Shown piece after piece: positions 1-10,989 of a stretch of DNA of 64,000 nucleotides. The stretch is from Agelas oroides (Eukaryota > Porifera > Demospongiae > Agelasida > Agelasidae). The notes beneath the pieces are model-generated. The model was not told the DNA's origin. It did not search any database and saw only the letters and a list, made by a program, of their open reading frames with translations. The translations under genes were made by a program, and so were the position numbers. The stretch spans positions 5,616,792-5,680,791 of the forward strand of contig OX422186.1 in the NCBI GenBank assembly GCA_949130485.1, in the 5' to 3' direction. How positions within the stretch are numbered: the stretch's first letter is position 1; every line of letters begins with the position of its first letter.

Positions 1-24
1 TTGCAGATCTTCGTGCTATTGCAG

Positions 25-2127
25 TGACATTAGCAAGATGGTTGGTTGCCCAGTGATTCATGTGAATGGAGACTACCCAGAAGTGAGAAGGGTAACATAT
101 TACACCCCAAGATGCGACTCAAAGGATTCATGTAAATAAGTACGTTATTACACAGGCCAGAGGAAGCGTTGGACATCTGGATATTCGTTAATAGCATAGT
201 GCACTTACCTCAGGAATGAAACTTTAGTACACCAACAAGCTTTCCTTAAACAGCTATACCACTGTCACCCTCACAGTGGGATTTTCACACTTATGTGACA
301 TCACACGTTCAATATGCCTATGTACAAAATCATTGCTGTGTGTATTGAGCGCTCTACTGTGCTTTGGGATAATACATGCTTAGCATGCACAGTTGAAGGT
401 GTGCCTTGTTATTCACGATTGATGAACTAATGTCTGGCTCCTTGAGGGTAAAGCTTTTTTAAGAAGCCACAAAACCCTGAACTCTAAAACATTCTACTTC
501 AGGTCTTGTGGCTAAGTAACAGTGAACTTTGTTTTGCTAAAGCCTACTAACAAAGCTTTTACCTACACCAGCACTAAACTCTAAAGTGTTTCAGCCAAGG
601 TAAACCAGCAGCACTGACCTTTTATGAGCATCTTGGGGTGTGGTTAGGCTCAATGCAGATAATAGGTTTATTCACTAGAAACTCCATTTCAACAAGCGCT
701 GTATTTCTGAATGTGCAGGATGTTGTTAGAGCTGCTTCCATTGCAATGGACTACAGATTGAAGTTTGAAAAGGACATCGTAGTGGACATGATGTGCTTCA
801 GGAGATGGTGAGCTGCCCATGTGACTTGCCTTGTGTCCATCAGATGTCTCTAACCTCATAATGTTTAGCAGAAATTTTCGCAAGGCAGAAATCTTTTGTG
901 ATTTTTGCAATTGAACGCCAAGTCGTGCAAATTTCTTCCCGAACCCTCAACCCAGCTTTTACTGCTTGTAGAACTTATGGATGTTAAGAATCATTATGTG
1001 TAGTGAAATACATGGTACAGGCCCGTAGGCAGGGGGGGTTCGAGGGGGTTCGCTCGAACCCCCCTTTTGGCCTCCAAAAGATTTTATATGCACCGCTTAA
1101 CCATTTTGAGTGCCTTACCGTTTGAAATTGGTCCAGTAGTCTCGATGCTATTGAGAATCACCGCCGTCCAAACAAGTTTGTTCATGGAGGACCAGCGCGG
1201 AACGCGCGCGCATAAGCTGTTACTGCCGCTGCGATGAAAGGACGCGCGTAAATAAATCGCTATTAATATTTCGGGCGCTTGAGAGTTCACCAGTTGTCTT
1301 CCTAGTGATGTCACCCCACCTGCTCTTCTGCCAACCTTAGTACCTTCTCTCTTGGAAATTCGAAGTCAGCTGGCGTAGCAAATGCATACGTGGACAGCCA
1401 AAAATTGGATGCAATACTCCGTGAGCCATGTAGCTACTACGGCTCTGCTTCTGTCCCAAAATGGCCTCGGAAGCAATCTCAGAGCATCTAATTTCAAAAA
1501 TTTTCCTGGGGGAGCATGCCCCCAGACCCCCCTAGTATGCATGCATATACATTCACATCTGACACGCATGTAACCCCCCTTCTAAAAATCCTGGCTACGG
1601 GCCTGTGGTATCTGGTGGATTTCTCGAGACATGACACATTCTCTTTGTCAGTTTGTGCACATTGTGATTACTGAGTGCCAAGATCTTGATTGATCACAGT
1701 TGGCAGCATTGTCAACATCAAGGTCAAAGACGGCTGTGGGATTTGCCGTGCCTCCTGACATCCATCTAATGCCCAGTTATGTCACTGCATGTAACAAAAC
1801 CTTTAGTGCTGCAAGCAACAGCTGCTGGCCTGGGTGCAAGAACACTATGCCTCAAGCTGGACTCCTGTCTTTGATGGATGTGTCCCAAACTCCCAATACA
1901 GTTACATAACCTACATAGCCATTACAAGAGCAATGTAACTGTGCAGTGTATGATGTTTTCATGTGTGTGCAGGGGTCACAATGAGCTGGACAACCCCACT
2001 CTTACCCAACCGCTCATGTACAAAGTGATCAGGAAAAGGCCCAGTGTGCCAGACCTGTATGCCAAACAACTCCAGGAGGTGTGTGTGTGTGCGTGCGTGC
2101 GTGCATGCATGCGTGCGTGCGTGCGTG

Positions 2128-2165
<38 letters not shown>

Positions 2166-5100
2166 CATGTGCGTGCGTACATGTGTGCATGCATGTGTGT
2201 GTACGTGTGTTCATACATATGTGCATTTGTGCATGCTTGGACCCCTTACTCTAGGGGTCAGCACATAGATTTGGTCCAGTTACGTATATGTGTACGTATG
2301 TGAGTGCAAATGAAACGAGACTAGCTGTGGTTGTGTGTACTGTCCCACAGTCTGCAGAGGATTCTAGGGGTCAGCACATAGCTTTGGTCCAGTTACGTAT
2401 GTGTGTACATATGTGAGTCTACATGAAAAGAGGTTGTGTGTACAGTCTGCAGAGGATACTCCATTGACAGCTGCAATTTCAGGAGTTGCTGCATCCTACA
2501 CTGACAAACTGAACCACTGCTTGAAGCACACTGGTGATTACTCCCCTCCAGTGAGTTGGTGCAAGTGTATTTGTCTGTCTCCATTCCATTCTGCCAGCTG
2601 TATTTCCAATCGAGGCTTCTCATTCTGCTGGCTGCATTTCCATTCCAGAGTTCTCATTTGAAAGCCCACTGGAGTGGAATGCAGTCAGCTCCCAACCACA
2701 TCACAGTATGGGACACTGGTAGGTCATATATATAATATACGTCTGTGTACACTGTCATTCACAATGGTTGTGTATGTGTAGGGTGCCCAGTGGACTTGCT
2801 GCAGTATGTGGGTGCTAGGTCTGTCACTGTACCATCAGAGTTTGTGAGTCCACAGCTTACAACTAACCAAGGCCGTCGGAAGCGGGCGGCCTTGGCTGCC
2901 CCACTTTTTCTTGAAATTTGAAGTTCGATACTTGAGTGATTTTGACGGTGCCGTTTCTTTTACTCGTTCATTTCTCTCTGAACAGCATTATCGTGAGCGT
3001 GCTTGACCGACACCACTATGTTTTCCATGTACATGGATGCGCAATCATGTTTTCAGGGGGTATCCGCATGAAGCGTGGATAAATTTTTCGGCCACTTTGT
3101 GGGCAAACGCATGCTCTTTTACTCTTAGCTGCCCCACCTCTAAAAGTCTTCCGACGGCCCTGCAACTAACAACATAAACAAGTTGATTTGTTGACTGACT
3201 GACTGACTGACTGATATGCTATGATAAATTGATTAATTATACAGAATCTGAACAAGCGCTTGAACCGGAGCCATGTTCAGGAGAGGCTGAGACAGTTGGA
3301 AGAGGGGAGGGGGATTGATTGGTCCACAGCTGAGGCCCTTGCAATTGGGACACTTCTCCTTCAAAGTGAGTGTGTTACTGTCTACATCACAGCATCAATA
3401 TCATGGTGCTGTTGTGACACACACACACACACACACACACGCACGCACACACGCACGCACGCACACACGCACGCACGCACGCACCCACGCACGCACGCAC
3501 GCACGCACACACATGCACACACACACACTGCCACATACATGCACACATGCACACACACACACATGCACACACACACGCATGCACACATATGCACACACAC
3601 ACACTCTTCACAGGGTTTAATGTCCGTCTGAGTGGGCAGGATGTTGGTAGGGGAACATTTAGCCACCGCCATGTGATGGTAGTGTGCCAGGACACTGACA
3701 GAGTAGTCATCCCCCTCAACCACATCACTGAAGATCAGACCAGCTTTCTAGAGGTGAGGACAACAGCTAGTACATAAATGATGCTATTCCCCTCTGCCAT
3801 ACTTTATCATGTCCTTACATAGCTACCTTGGCCATGGCCATCAGATTTGAAGTGGTCAGGTTACAGCTGCATGTGTATAACATGCAACAGCTAGAGAGAG
3901 ATCAAGGGTCTGTGGGCATTCCCCCCCACCCCCCCCCCCCCCCCCGAGAAAATCTAGATACTCTGAGATAGTAACAGAGACATGATCCAGTATGTCAGGG
4001 ACATGGTACAGTATGGCAGAGACATGGTACAGTATGACAGAGGCATGGTACAGTATGTCAGAGACATGGTACAGTATGGCAGAGACATGGTACAGTATGG
4101 CAGAGACATGGTACAGCTGTACTTTGCATGGTAGCAATAGCATAGTACTGCACTGTTTAGCAATGCCAAGGCATGGCAGCAATGACAACAGATCTAGAGT
4201 GTCGCACAACATACTCAGATATAGCTTTGCCATACTTTGGCCATAGCACTGCTGCACATATAGCTTTGCCATACTCTGGTCCATGGTTCTGCTATACTTT
4301 GCATGGCTTTCATATTAATTGCATGGCTATGACCAACTGGAGAATGTGCATGCTTCATAGAACCATCCATTTATTACAGGTGGCCAATAGTCCTCTGAGT
4401 GAGGAAGCAGTGCTGGGGTTTGAGTATGGCTTTAGTGTGGAGAGCCCTCAGCATCTAGTGCTCTGGGAGGCACAGTTTGGAGACTTCTTCAATGGTGCAC
4501 AGATCATTATTGATACCTTTCTTTCTTGCGGAGAAGGTAAGTCAGCCCAAAGTTTTACACTTTGACCTTCAAGAGTGTCACTAGTCTGTCTGTCTCCACT
4601 CTGTGACAAAAAAAAAACTTGTCCTGCACTGTGATAGAAATTTTGCAGAATATTCAGTCTAATGTTGCAAACTGTACAGTGCATTTATGAATGGGGTATA
4701 GATAGATAGATGTAGCCACATAGAACAATAGTGATAAAATTTCACGGTCTCAAATCAATGATTTGTATCTGTCTACATGTATACATGTGCTTTTATTTCC
4801 AAAAGGAAACCTAGTCCCCTTTGATGCTTTTTTCTTGGAAGTATGCCCACTTATTTGTGCTGCAGTATATTTGTAGAACAACTCAGGTGCATTAAAGTGT
4901 GACTTAAGGATTATACGTACCATGGAGAAGATTACGGAAGTGTATTATTGATATGCAGAAACCAGTGATAGGAGGTAGGTATTATAAGTTCAGTGCCAGT
5001 TTCTGCCATCAAAAGTATCAATCATCCAGTGTGTTAGTCACTAGTTGGTACCTACAATGGAAGGGATTTCAGTGTAAAAAGAAATGTCTTCACCTACGTT

Positions 5101-6546
5101 TGAGTCACGTGTCAGCACTATAAAAGCGTCGAATTCAGTGCTGCCCAGAAGATTGCAGTACATGCATGTATCCTACACTTTGATTATTTGTATCCTAGAT
5201 TTTCACCCTTTCACTCCCTCACTCCTCCTAGCAAAATGGCTACTTCAGAGTGGCTTGGTGATGCTGCTCCCCCATGGCTATGATGGAGGTGGGCCTGAAC
5301 ACTCCTCGTGTCGAATTGAGCGGTTCCTTCAGTTGTGTGACAGCAGTGAGAGTAAAGCAGATGGGGACTGTGTCAACATGCATGTAGCCAACCCCACCAC
5401 ACCTGCACAGTACTTTCACCTCCTCAGAAGGCAGGTACAGTGAGCCCTTCTAATGTAAACACTCTTGGATTAACAAAAATGGCTTGGCTAGCAATTAAGC
5501 TAGGTGTTCTCATTTGGAGGGAGGAGAATGATTCTGTATGACCCCAGGACATGGTCAAGTTTCTAAATTGTCCTGTGTATTAAGGGATGTACCTTGAGCA
5601 ACCTGATCTATGGGCAAATGAAAAAATTTTAAAATCAGTCTTATTAATCAATTTACTGCAGGATTTGCTGGTGTAAGTAGCATGCTTTTCCATTGTATCT
5701 GCAGATGGTGCACAATTTCAGAAAACCCCTTATTGTACCATCACCCAAGATTCTCTTGAGACTACCCGTGAGTTCATGAGACATTTCAAACCATAAGACA
5801 GTCATGACTTTGGTTGCCATGCCAACAGGCAGCAGTATCCACCCTGCAAGAAATGGCTCCAGGCACCTCATTTCAGCCAGTAATTCAAGACCTCCAGCCT
5901 GACCCACAAGAGTAAGATAACAACAGCAAAACAGCTAATTCAAAAAAAAAATGACATGAAGAGTGTGTGAAACTTTCAGGGTGACCCGTGTGGTCTTCTG
6001 CTCTGGAAAGCACTACTATACTCTTGACAACTATAGAGTGAAACAGGGGATTAAAGATACTGCAATCATTCGATTAGAGGTACAGCTCAGTGGTAGTCTC
6101 AGTATCAAGGGCCTTTGACCCAATTCCCCCTTCTCTTTCTTACAGCTGTTGTGTCCATTTCCTAGTGCCTACATTTACCAGGAACTTGCACGCTACCCCA
6201 AAGCTAAAGGTATGCAACTCTTAATTATTGTAGCGATAAACAGATTATCTCTTATATAATTATCCCTCTATTGTTAGAATTTATTTGGAGCCAGGAGGAG
6301 CCACAGAACATGGGGCCCTGGGGGTTTGTTGAGCCCAGGTTTCGAAAACAGCTAGGATGCCATGTGAGCTAGAACACTCATTATCACATTCATCTTGAAA
6401 CACAAATTCAAATCTCATTGGTTGTTCTCTGCCTCTAGCTATCCTTTGTGGGTCGCAAACCCTGTGCTTCCCCAGCCACAGGTATATCCAAGGTTCATCT
6501 GACAGAAGCTAAGAAACTTCTCACAGATACATTTTCACTTGTATGA
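25..6546 (+). CDS. DHTKD1: DHTKD1-type 2-oxoadipate dehydrogenase E1, 3' part (16 exons)
   Basis: This encodes the C-terminal 537 residues of a thiamine-diphosphate E1 enzyme. The family decarboxylates 2-oxoadipate (2-oxoglutarate family) in mitochondrial lysine and tryptophan breakdown. Exons by GT-AG sites and continuous phase: 25-82, 719-807, 1973-2078, 2446-2550, 2649-2718, 2782-2843, 3245-3365, 3614-3753, 4380-4536, 5232-5434, 5705-5767, 5829-5911, 5980-6079, 6146-6209, 6278-6363, 6439-6546. Family motifs seen in order are [87 protein letters not shown], [12 protein letters not shown] and [12 protein letters not shown]. Human DHTKD1 is about 919 residues, so roughly 40% is missing upstream. 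DHTKD1 is preferred over OGDH because of the spacing and the short tail after VGRKP. I see no frame break. Exon 6 (62 bases) is the least certain. Confidence 0.93.
1018..1605. mobile_element. MITE with CAGGCCCGTAG ends in DHTKD1 intron 2
   Basis: The ends are inverted: CAGGCCCGTAGGCAGG at the left and CTGGCTACGGGCCTG at the right. They are followed inward by G-rich and C-rich runs. A 5 bp direct repeat TGGTA flanks the block (1013-1017 and 1606-1610). Internal sequence (about 1430-1560) recurs, inverted or broken, at 12822-13379, 17215-17310, 28222-28771 and 32200-32290. No transposase is visible, so it is non-autonomous. The superfamily is undetermined. Confidence 0.75.
2083..2225. repeat. 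(GT)n/(GCGT)n microsatellite starting at the donor of DHTKD1 exon 3
   Basis: GT-rich microsatellite with GCGT and GCAT interruptions. It begins within a few bases of the splice donor at 2079. All reading frames through it are open and give artificial Cys/Val or His/Thr proteins. Confidence 0.95.
2868..3162. mobile_element. hAT-like MITE in DHTKD1 intron 6
   Basis: The inverted ends are CAAGGCCGTCGGAAG (left) and CTTCCGACGGCCCTG (right), close to the CAGGG start typical of hAT elements. The 8 bp direct repeat CAACTAAC lies at 2860-2867 and 3163-3170, which is the hAT target size. The 295 bp interior has no coding sequence. Confidence 0.8.
3417..3603. repeat. (CA)n/(CGCA)n microsatellite in DHTKD1 intron 7
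   Basis: An imperfect CA, CGCA and ATGCACAC tract ends about 10 bases before the acceptor of exon 8 (3613). It replaces the usual polypyrimidine stretch. It is the reverse-complement type of the tract in intron 3. Confidence 0.95.
3921..4123. repeat. Poly-C tract plus 21 bp minisatellite in DHTKD1 intron 8
   Basis: A C-run (3921-3945, one A interruption) is followed by about seven copies of a 21 bp unit, GACATGGTACAGTATGGCAG plus A, from about 3977 to 4123. As 21 is a multiple of three, several frames stay open. The block lies well inside the intron and is not coding. Confidence 0.9.
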
Positions 6547-7535
6547 TATGCAGCAACTGTTTATACAGTCATGATATTATATGCTGCAGTAACCATCTGT
6601 GCTAAGGAGCTCATCCACCATGCATGCATGGTCACAATTCCTGTCCCTAAGAACATTTTCGCTCCAAATGCTTGTGCCCAAATGCTTCACGTTTATTCTG
6701 GAGGGATGTCAGGTGGTAGGTCTGAGTACATATACCTCCTTTCTTCAGCACTGCCTTAACTTGCACACTTCATTACATATCACTTCATTAGTCACTGTGG
6801 GGCTTATGTTTGCTCTGACTAGGAAAGTGCTTCAGATTAATCCTGGGTATCTAGAAGAATTGTTAAAAACACAAATTGCATGCATTGTCTTCACTTGAAG
6901 CAGATATTTGACTCAACTGACAAAACTTGTGACAGTCAGATGTATCACTGCTTTAACAACACTTTTAGGTTGTCTGTGTGTGTGTGTGTGCACGCTAGTG
7001 TGTGTGGAAACATCCAGAATGTCTAACAGAGTGCTAATTAGAATGACTTAATAATGTAGCAAAGATCAATACAAGCTATAGAGTGAATCATCTTGAGGTG
7101 CTCTATTTTCTCTTGGAATCTCAATTCTGGGGAAAGTAGGTAGTCCGCTTCATTGGGATTGACAGAGAGGAGACTCTAGGCTCGAAAATGTATATACAAA
7201 GTCTAGGATGACTTCACAACTCAAAAAAGAGGGGGAAACTATTATCTGGCAGAGATGCAAAGCAAAGGATGGCAAATTATCGGAGGTGCATGTGCAAGAA
7301 CCAGCTTTCTATAACCTCATAACTGAAGGAATTGAGCATATTATAATAATGGCCACAATCAAGCAACCAAGTATTCATCATTAGGTGTGTGTGATCTACA
7401 GGTTTGCCCCACATTGTCCTGCCAAAGAAAGCTGGAAGCTAGCATAATATTAGTGATAAACTTAGGTAAGCAATTAGTGCTATGTGAATAACATCATCAT
7501 ATGCATGAACAGTCTATAGTGAAATGTGTCTGACG
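6547..7535. other. DHTKD1 3' flank, no gene seen
   Basis: This stretch holds the 3' UTR and intergenic DNA after the DHTKD1 stop. There is a short GT tract near 6972-6991. From about 7430 to 7500 the sequence resembles the terminal arm of the 261 bp foldback element at 39035-39295 (GGAAGCTAG followed by AGCAATTAGTGCTATGTGAAT), so it is probably a decayed copy of that family. I see no supported coding sequence. Confidence 0.5.
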
Positions 7536-7679
7536 TAGTCTCGTCCCCAGACCCTCCGCGCCACGCCCCGTCGGAAAATTTTCCGACGGGGCGCGGCGTG
7601 GCGCTGGCGCTGGCGTGGCGCTGGCGTGGCGCTGGCGTGGCGCTGGCGTGGCGCTGGCGTGGCGCTGGGGACGAGACTA
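7536..7679. mobile_element. GC-rich foldback MITE with internal 11-12 bp repeats
   Basis: The ends TAGTCTCGTCCCCAG and CTGGGGACGAGACTA are perfect inverted repeats. They resemble the common TAGCCTCG...CGAGGCTA family of this window. The interior has a palindrome centred on GAAAATTTTC, flanked by CCGTCG and CGACGG, and about six tandem copies of TGGCGCTGGCG. I see no clear target duplication. It lies about 320 bp upstream of gene A. Confidence 0.75.
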
Positions 7680-7845
7680 CTACTGACGACAGTGAGTGAC
7701 GTGTAACATAGCCCCTTCTCAGGCCCGTGCAGTATTTGTCACACACATTATCAGACTTAAGTGACGAACATTAATGAATGACATTCTGGGAACGATTCTT
7801 TGTGGGTGGGTCGGTGAAGGCGGTGCTGTATCACTTTCAACCTTT

Positions 7846-7996
7846 GACCCTGGCTAATGAATCTTTGCACTTCCTGCTTCGAAATGAATTGCGATCCCAG
7901 TCGGCTAGTCTAGGTACCTTAGTACAAGCACTTCTCCAGAAGTACACTGTACAGTCTTTGGCTGCTCCCGATCATCTGTTCAAGTGTTGATTCAGT
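7846..7996 (+). promoter_or_regulatory. Conserved 5' flank/5' UTR of gene A, shared with B and D
   Basis: Short blocks recur in the same order upstream of genes A, B and D: CTTTGACCCT, CTTCCTGCTT, GCACTTCTC, TTGGCTGCTCC, GATC then GTGTTGA, and TTCAGTATGATG at the start codon. Genes C and E have a different 5' flank. The conservation among divergent copies suggests promoter or 5' UTR function. This is inferred, because no transcript data are available. Confidence 0.5.
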
Positions 7997-9436
7997 ATGA
8001 TGGCGCGACATTTGGCGATATTAGCCTGTTCGCTTCTTTTCTACGGTAAGTAGTATGTGCATCTTGTACTTTTTATTGTGTAGCTAGCATACTTCTGAGA
8101 TTATTCTATGGTGTATTGCAATATCTTTTCCAGTTGACTACAGCTGGGGGCAGACTACTACCAGAGTGAGTGGTTGTTTCTCTGTTCAGTTTGCCTGTGT
8201 TGATGGAAGCAGATGTCCACCGCTAGTTAATAATCGCAATGGAGTGTGTGACGGAGTTCGTGACTGTAGGGATCGGTCAGATGAAGCTCGTTGTGGGCTA
8301 GGTGAGTGAAAACTACTGTATCAAGTCTCTGGTTTAGAATGAAGGATAGCTTAATATTACGTGTAACGAATTGCAAATTATTTTGTTACTGGTATGTGAA
8401 CTTACATGTCTGAAGTACAAATCTGTTGTGCAGACCGTGACTTTGCCTCTGAGAAAGCATGATGCATGATATTGTGCTGTAGTACAATATGCTTGGTGGT
8501 TGTACAGTCATTGTTATGCTCAAGTATAGACCATCATATGCTTTCAAATGTTTGAATACTCCAAAAGTCATCCATTTTGTACCTCAACTGTCAATCAATT
8601 ACAAACTGCTATGTAACCTCTAAGATTTTTCTACTTTGTCTTTTAAAGAAGAATTTTGTTTATCAGACAAAGTAGGTCTCTCTGCTGTGGCAGAGAATGG
8701 CTGAAAAGCAAAATCATGCAGCTGAAGCTTTAGCCAAACTATAGGGATGTCACTTTTTGTGGGATCTCACACTACTTCCCATGCAAACTGTGAGATGCTG
8801 GGGATGAGAGTTGTCCAAGTGCTACCAGTGTGGGAGCACTCAAGCTGAATATTATTGCAATAGCTTACCAGAACCTAATCTCACCATCTGCTATATATTT
8901 CAACACAGGCAGCTGCACTCCATTTCAGTACCAGTGTGATAATGGAAACTGTGTGATGGGCAGTGATGTCTGCAATGGACAAGACAACTGTGGAGACAAC
9001 AGTGATGAAACCCAGTGTGGAAGAAGTAGGTAGCTATTAGCCTCGTACCCAGGCTCCTCCCCGCTTTTCGGCATGGGGAGGAGCCTGGGTACAAGGTAGC
9101 TATATGGATGTAAGATGGAGCATTTGAGTCAGTAAACATGTGCTGTGGGTTGCACTGTAATAGTACAGTAGGATCATCTAAGGGACTTGTTTTTTGCTTG
9201 CTTCCACAGATGATTTGACTAGCTTCATTGTGGGTCTTGCTGTTGGTCTTCCCGTTGGCATACTGGTGTTGGTGTTCTCCCTCATCATTGGAATCTTTTG
9301 TTGTGTTTATTGTTGTGTACGGCATCACACAAGTACCAGTGTATCCACAGTCACAACACGAGCAACTCCAAAAGCAACTGAAGAGAACCCAGACCCGCCA
9401 CCTGTTTATTCAGAAAAAGAATCCACTTTTGACTGA
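7997..9436 (+). CDS. Receptor A: two LDLa modules, one TM helix, PPxY tail (4 exons)
   Basis: This is a predicted type I membrane protein of 186 residues. Exons: 7997-8045, 8134-8301, 8909-9025, 9210-9436; all introns are GT-AG, phase 1. The parts are a signal peptide (about 1-17, start MMARHLAILAC), a linker, LDLa-1 (Cys31-Cys70, six Cys, calcium motif DGVRDCRDRSDE), LDLa-2 (Cys75-Cys109), a TM helix (about 117-141) followed by a Cys-rich CCVYCCVRHH stop-transfer, and a Thr/Ser tail with PPVY at 175-178. PPxY motifs bind WW domains, for example of NEDD4-type ubiquitin ligases. The layout recalls LDLRAD3, but the ligand is unknown. The symmetric phase-1 LDLa exons are typical of exon shuffling. 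Exon 1 and its 5' flank are B-like while everything from exon 2 on is C-like, so A looks like a recombinant gene. Confidence 0.88.
9038..9095. mobile_element. 58 bp hairpin MITE (TAGCCTCG family) in intron 3 of gene A
   Basis: An almost perfect hairpin runs from TAGCCTCGTACCCAGG to GAGCCTGGGTACAAG. GTAGCTAT flanks it on both sides (9030-9037 and 9096-9103). The same intron in genes B, D, E and F lacks it and reads straight through (GTAAGTAGC..TAATGGATG), so those are empty sites confirming an 8 bp target duplication. Confidence 0.85.
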
Positions 9437-10879
9437 CAAGGTTTTTTTTGAAATATAACAGCTTATGTACAATGACTTATTTTCTATCAGTATTATCTCC
9501 AGGATGTGTAATAGTGTGAGTCTTCTTGATCTACTAGATGCTGTCACTCCATATTGACAGCAAATGTACTATAACATTATATGTGTGACTGTGTGTACCA
9601 TCTCTCAGTGAGGAGTGAGCAATCTAGCACCCCTTGATAGCCTTGTTTTAAGTCTAAATGGCCCCCAAAATGCTCAGAGAGTCAAGATTTAGTGCTGTGA
9701 TTTACCTTAGCTAGAATACTTTACAGTTCAGTGCTACTTTGCTACAAAGCTATCTGTCTCAAATGATGGCTACAAATAACATGACTCAACTTAGAAAAGA
9801 AGAATATAGCGTGTGACAATGTGTCATTATTCCAATCAACACTGGAAGAATGCATCCATGTGACAGTCTAAGCCACAACATAGCTTCAGGAAGTCATGCC
9901 AGTATGTTCACAGAAGCCAACAAGTTACAGGAAAGCAGGTATAAACACTTCAGTTATATATCTCCCAACACTTTAGTTTACATTCTAGCAGATTTCCCAA
10001 CAAGAAAGTATCAGTCTAGTATATACTTCAGTTTACATATCTATAGTAGATTTCCCAACAAGAGTAGCCAACCTTGTTCCTAGGCACCATAATTATGTAT
10101 TTGGGTTGCACACTTGCATTAATTTGACTGAGGTCTGCTTCATGCTTCATACAGTAATAAACAGAGTAACCTGGGATGAAGGGTCTCTAGACTTACCCTC
10201 ATTAATATTTTAGGCTTGCATTGGCAATTATTTATTGAAGCAGAAGAGCAGCACAAAACAGGAAAAGCCTCAGTCATGTCTATGATGTCATCCAGATAAG
10301 AAACCAGGTAAGCAACACACACACAAACACACAGCTACGCATTTCTAAGAATACACTGTTTTTTTTTTGTCACTCTTCTGTTCCTGTGTATGCAAACTGA
10401 AGAATAGAGTTATAGTCCTGGGAATGAAGGCTAGCAAGCTTCCTTTCCAAATAGCCTCCCAGTTTTTGCTCTAGAGCATCTTGCATCAGCAGTATATACG
10501 TTTAGTCAAACACATTGAAATTGGAAAAATCAACTAACATGGCTTTGAGTGGCCGGTGCTCTTTTTTTTTCAGTTTATGCAGAAGCAAGGGAAATGCAAT
10601 ATGTACCCATGCAATGTTAAATTTTAAGTACAGATCTTTTAAAAGAGTTAAAGGAGCAATGCACAAAAATGTCCCTTGGCAGATCATTTCATAGTGAAGT
10701 GTGTTTGGAAGAAATAAAACTGGTCGGAACTAGTTCTAAACTTGGAAATGATAAAAGACTGGTTTATCAGTTGACCTGGTCTCATGGAAATGTTCTGATG
10801 GAAATATTGGAGCAGCAGGAAAGTCAGTCAGACCATTCACGATCTTATAAAGGTGACAAAGGCTAAGTTGGGTGCATCT
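9437..10879. other. Downstream flank of gene A, unit-1 copy; no gene seen
   Basis: This is the gene A 3' UTR and intergenic sequence, repeated almost identically at 24713-26384 in unit 2. There are short A/T runs and small indels between the copies. No reading frame shows family features or splice-supported structure. The start of the A 3' UTR is also similar to the downstream flanks of B and D (CTGTCACT...TGACAGCAAATGTACT). Confidence 0.5.
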
Positions 10880-10989
10880 TAGTCTATCGAACTAGACCAA
10901 GCTTCTCGCCGGAAGTTGGGGGCGGGGTTCCGTAACCCCGCCCCCAACTTCCGGCGAACGAGAGAAGCTTGGTCTAGCTCGATAGACTA
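10880..10989. mobile_element. 110 bp near-perfect palindromic MITE (unit 1)
   Basis: The arms run from TAGTCTATCGA to TCGATAGACTA with a centre at GGGGTTCCGTAACCCC. The target duplication is GGTGCATCT, 9 bp (10871-10879 and 10990-10998). It is shared with unit 2 (26385-26498), so it was inserted before the segmental duplication. The 9 bp target fits Mutator-like elements. Confidence 0.85.

Noticed and set aside
1878-2303. Long open frames of Cys/Val or His/Thr repeats across the GT tract
   Set aside because: They are produced by the microsatellite, which keeps all frames open, and they overlap DHTKD1 intron 3.
3992-4246. Repetitive frame with MAETWYS-like units
   Set aside because: The 21 bp minisatellite in DHTKD1 intron 8 is a multiple of three, so it creates repeat peptides. 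It has no start context or exon signals.
8900-9328. 142-codon minus-strand frame opposite gene A, also at 24176-24604
   Set aside because: It is the antisense shadow of LDLa exon 3 and the TM exon, kept only because the sense strand is conserved between the copies.
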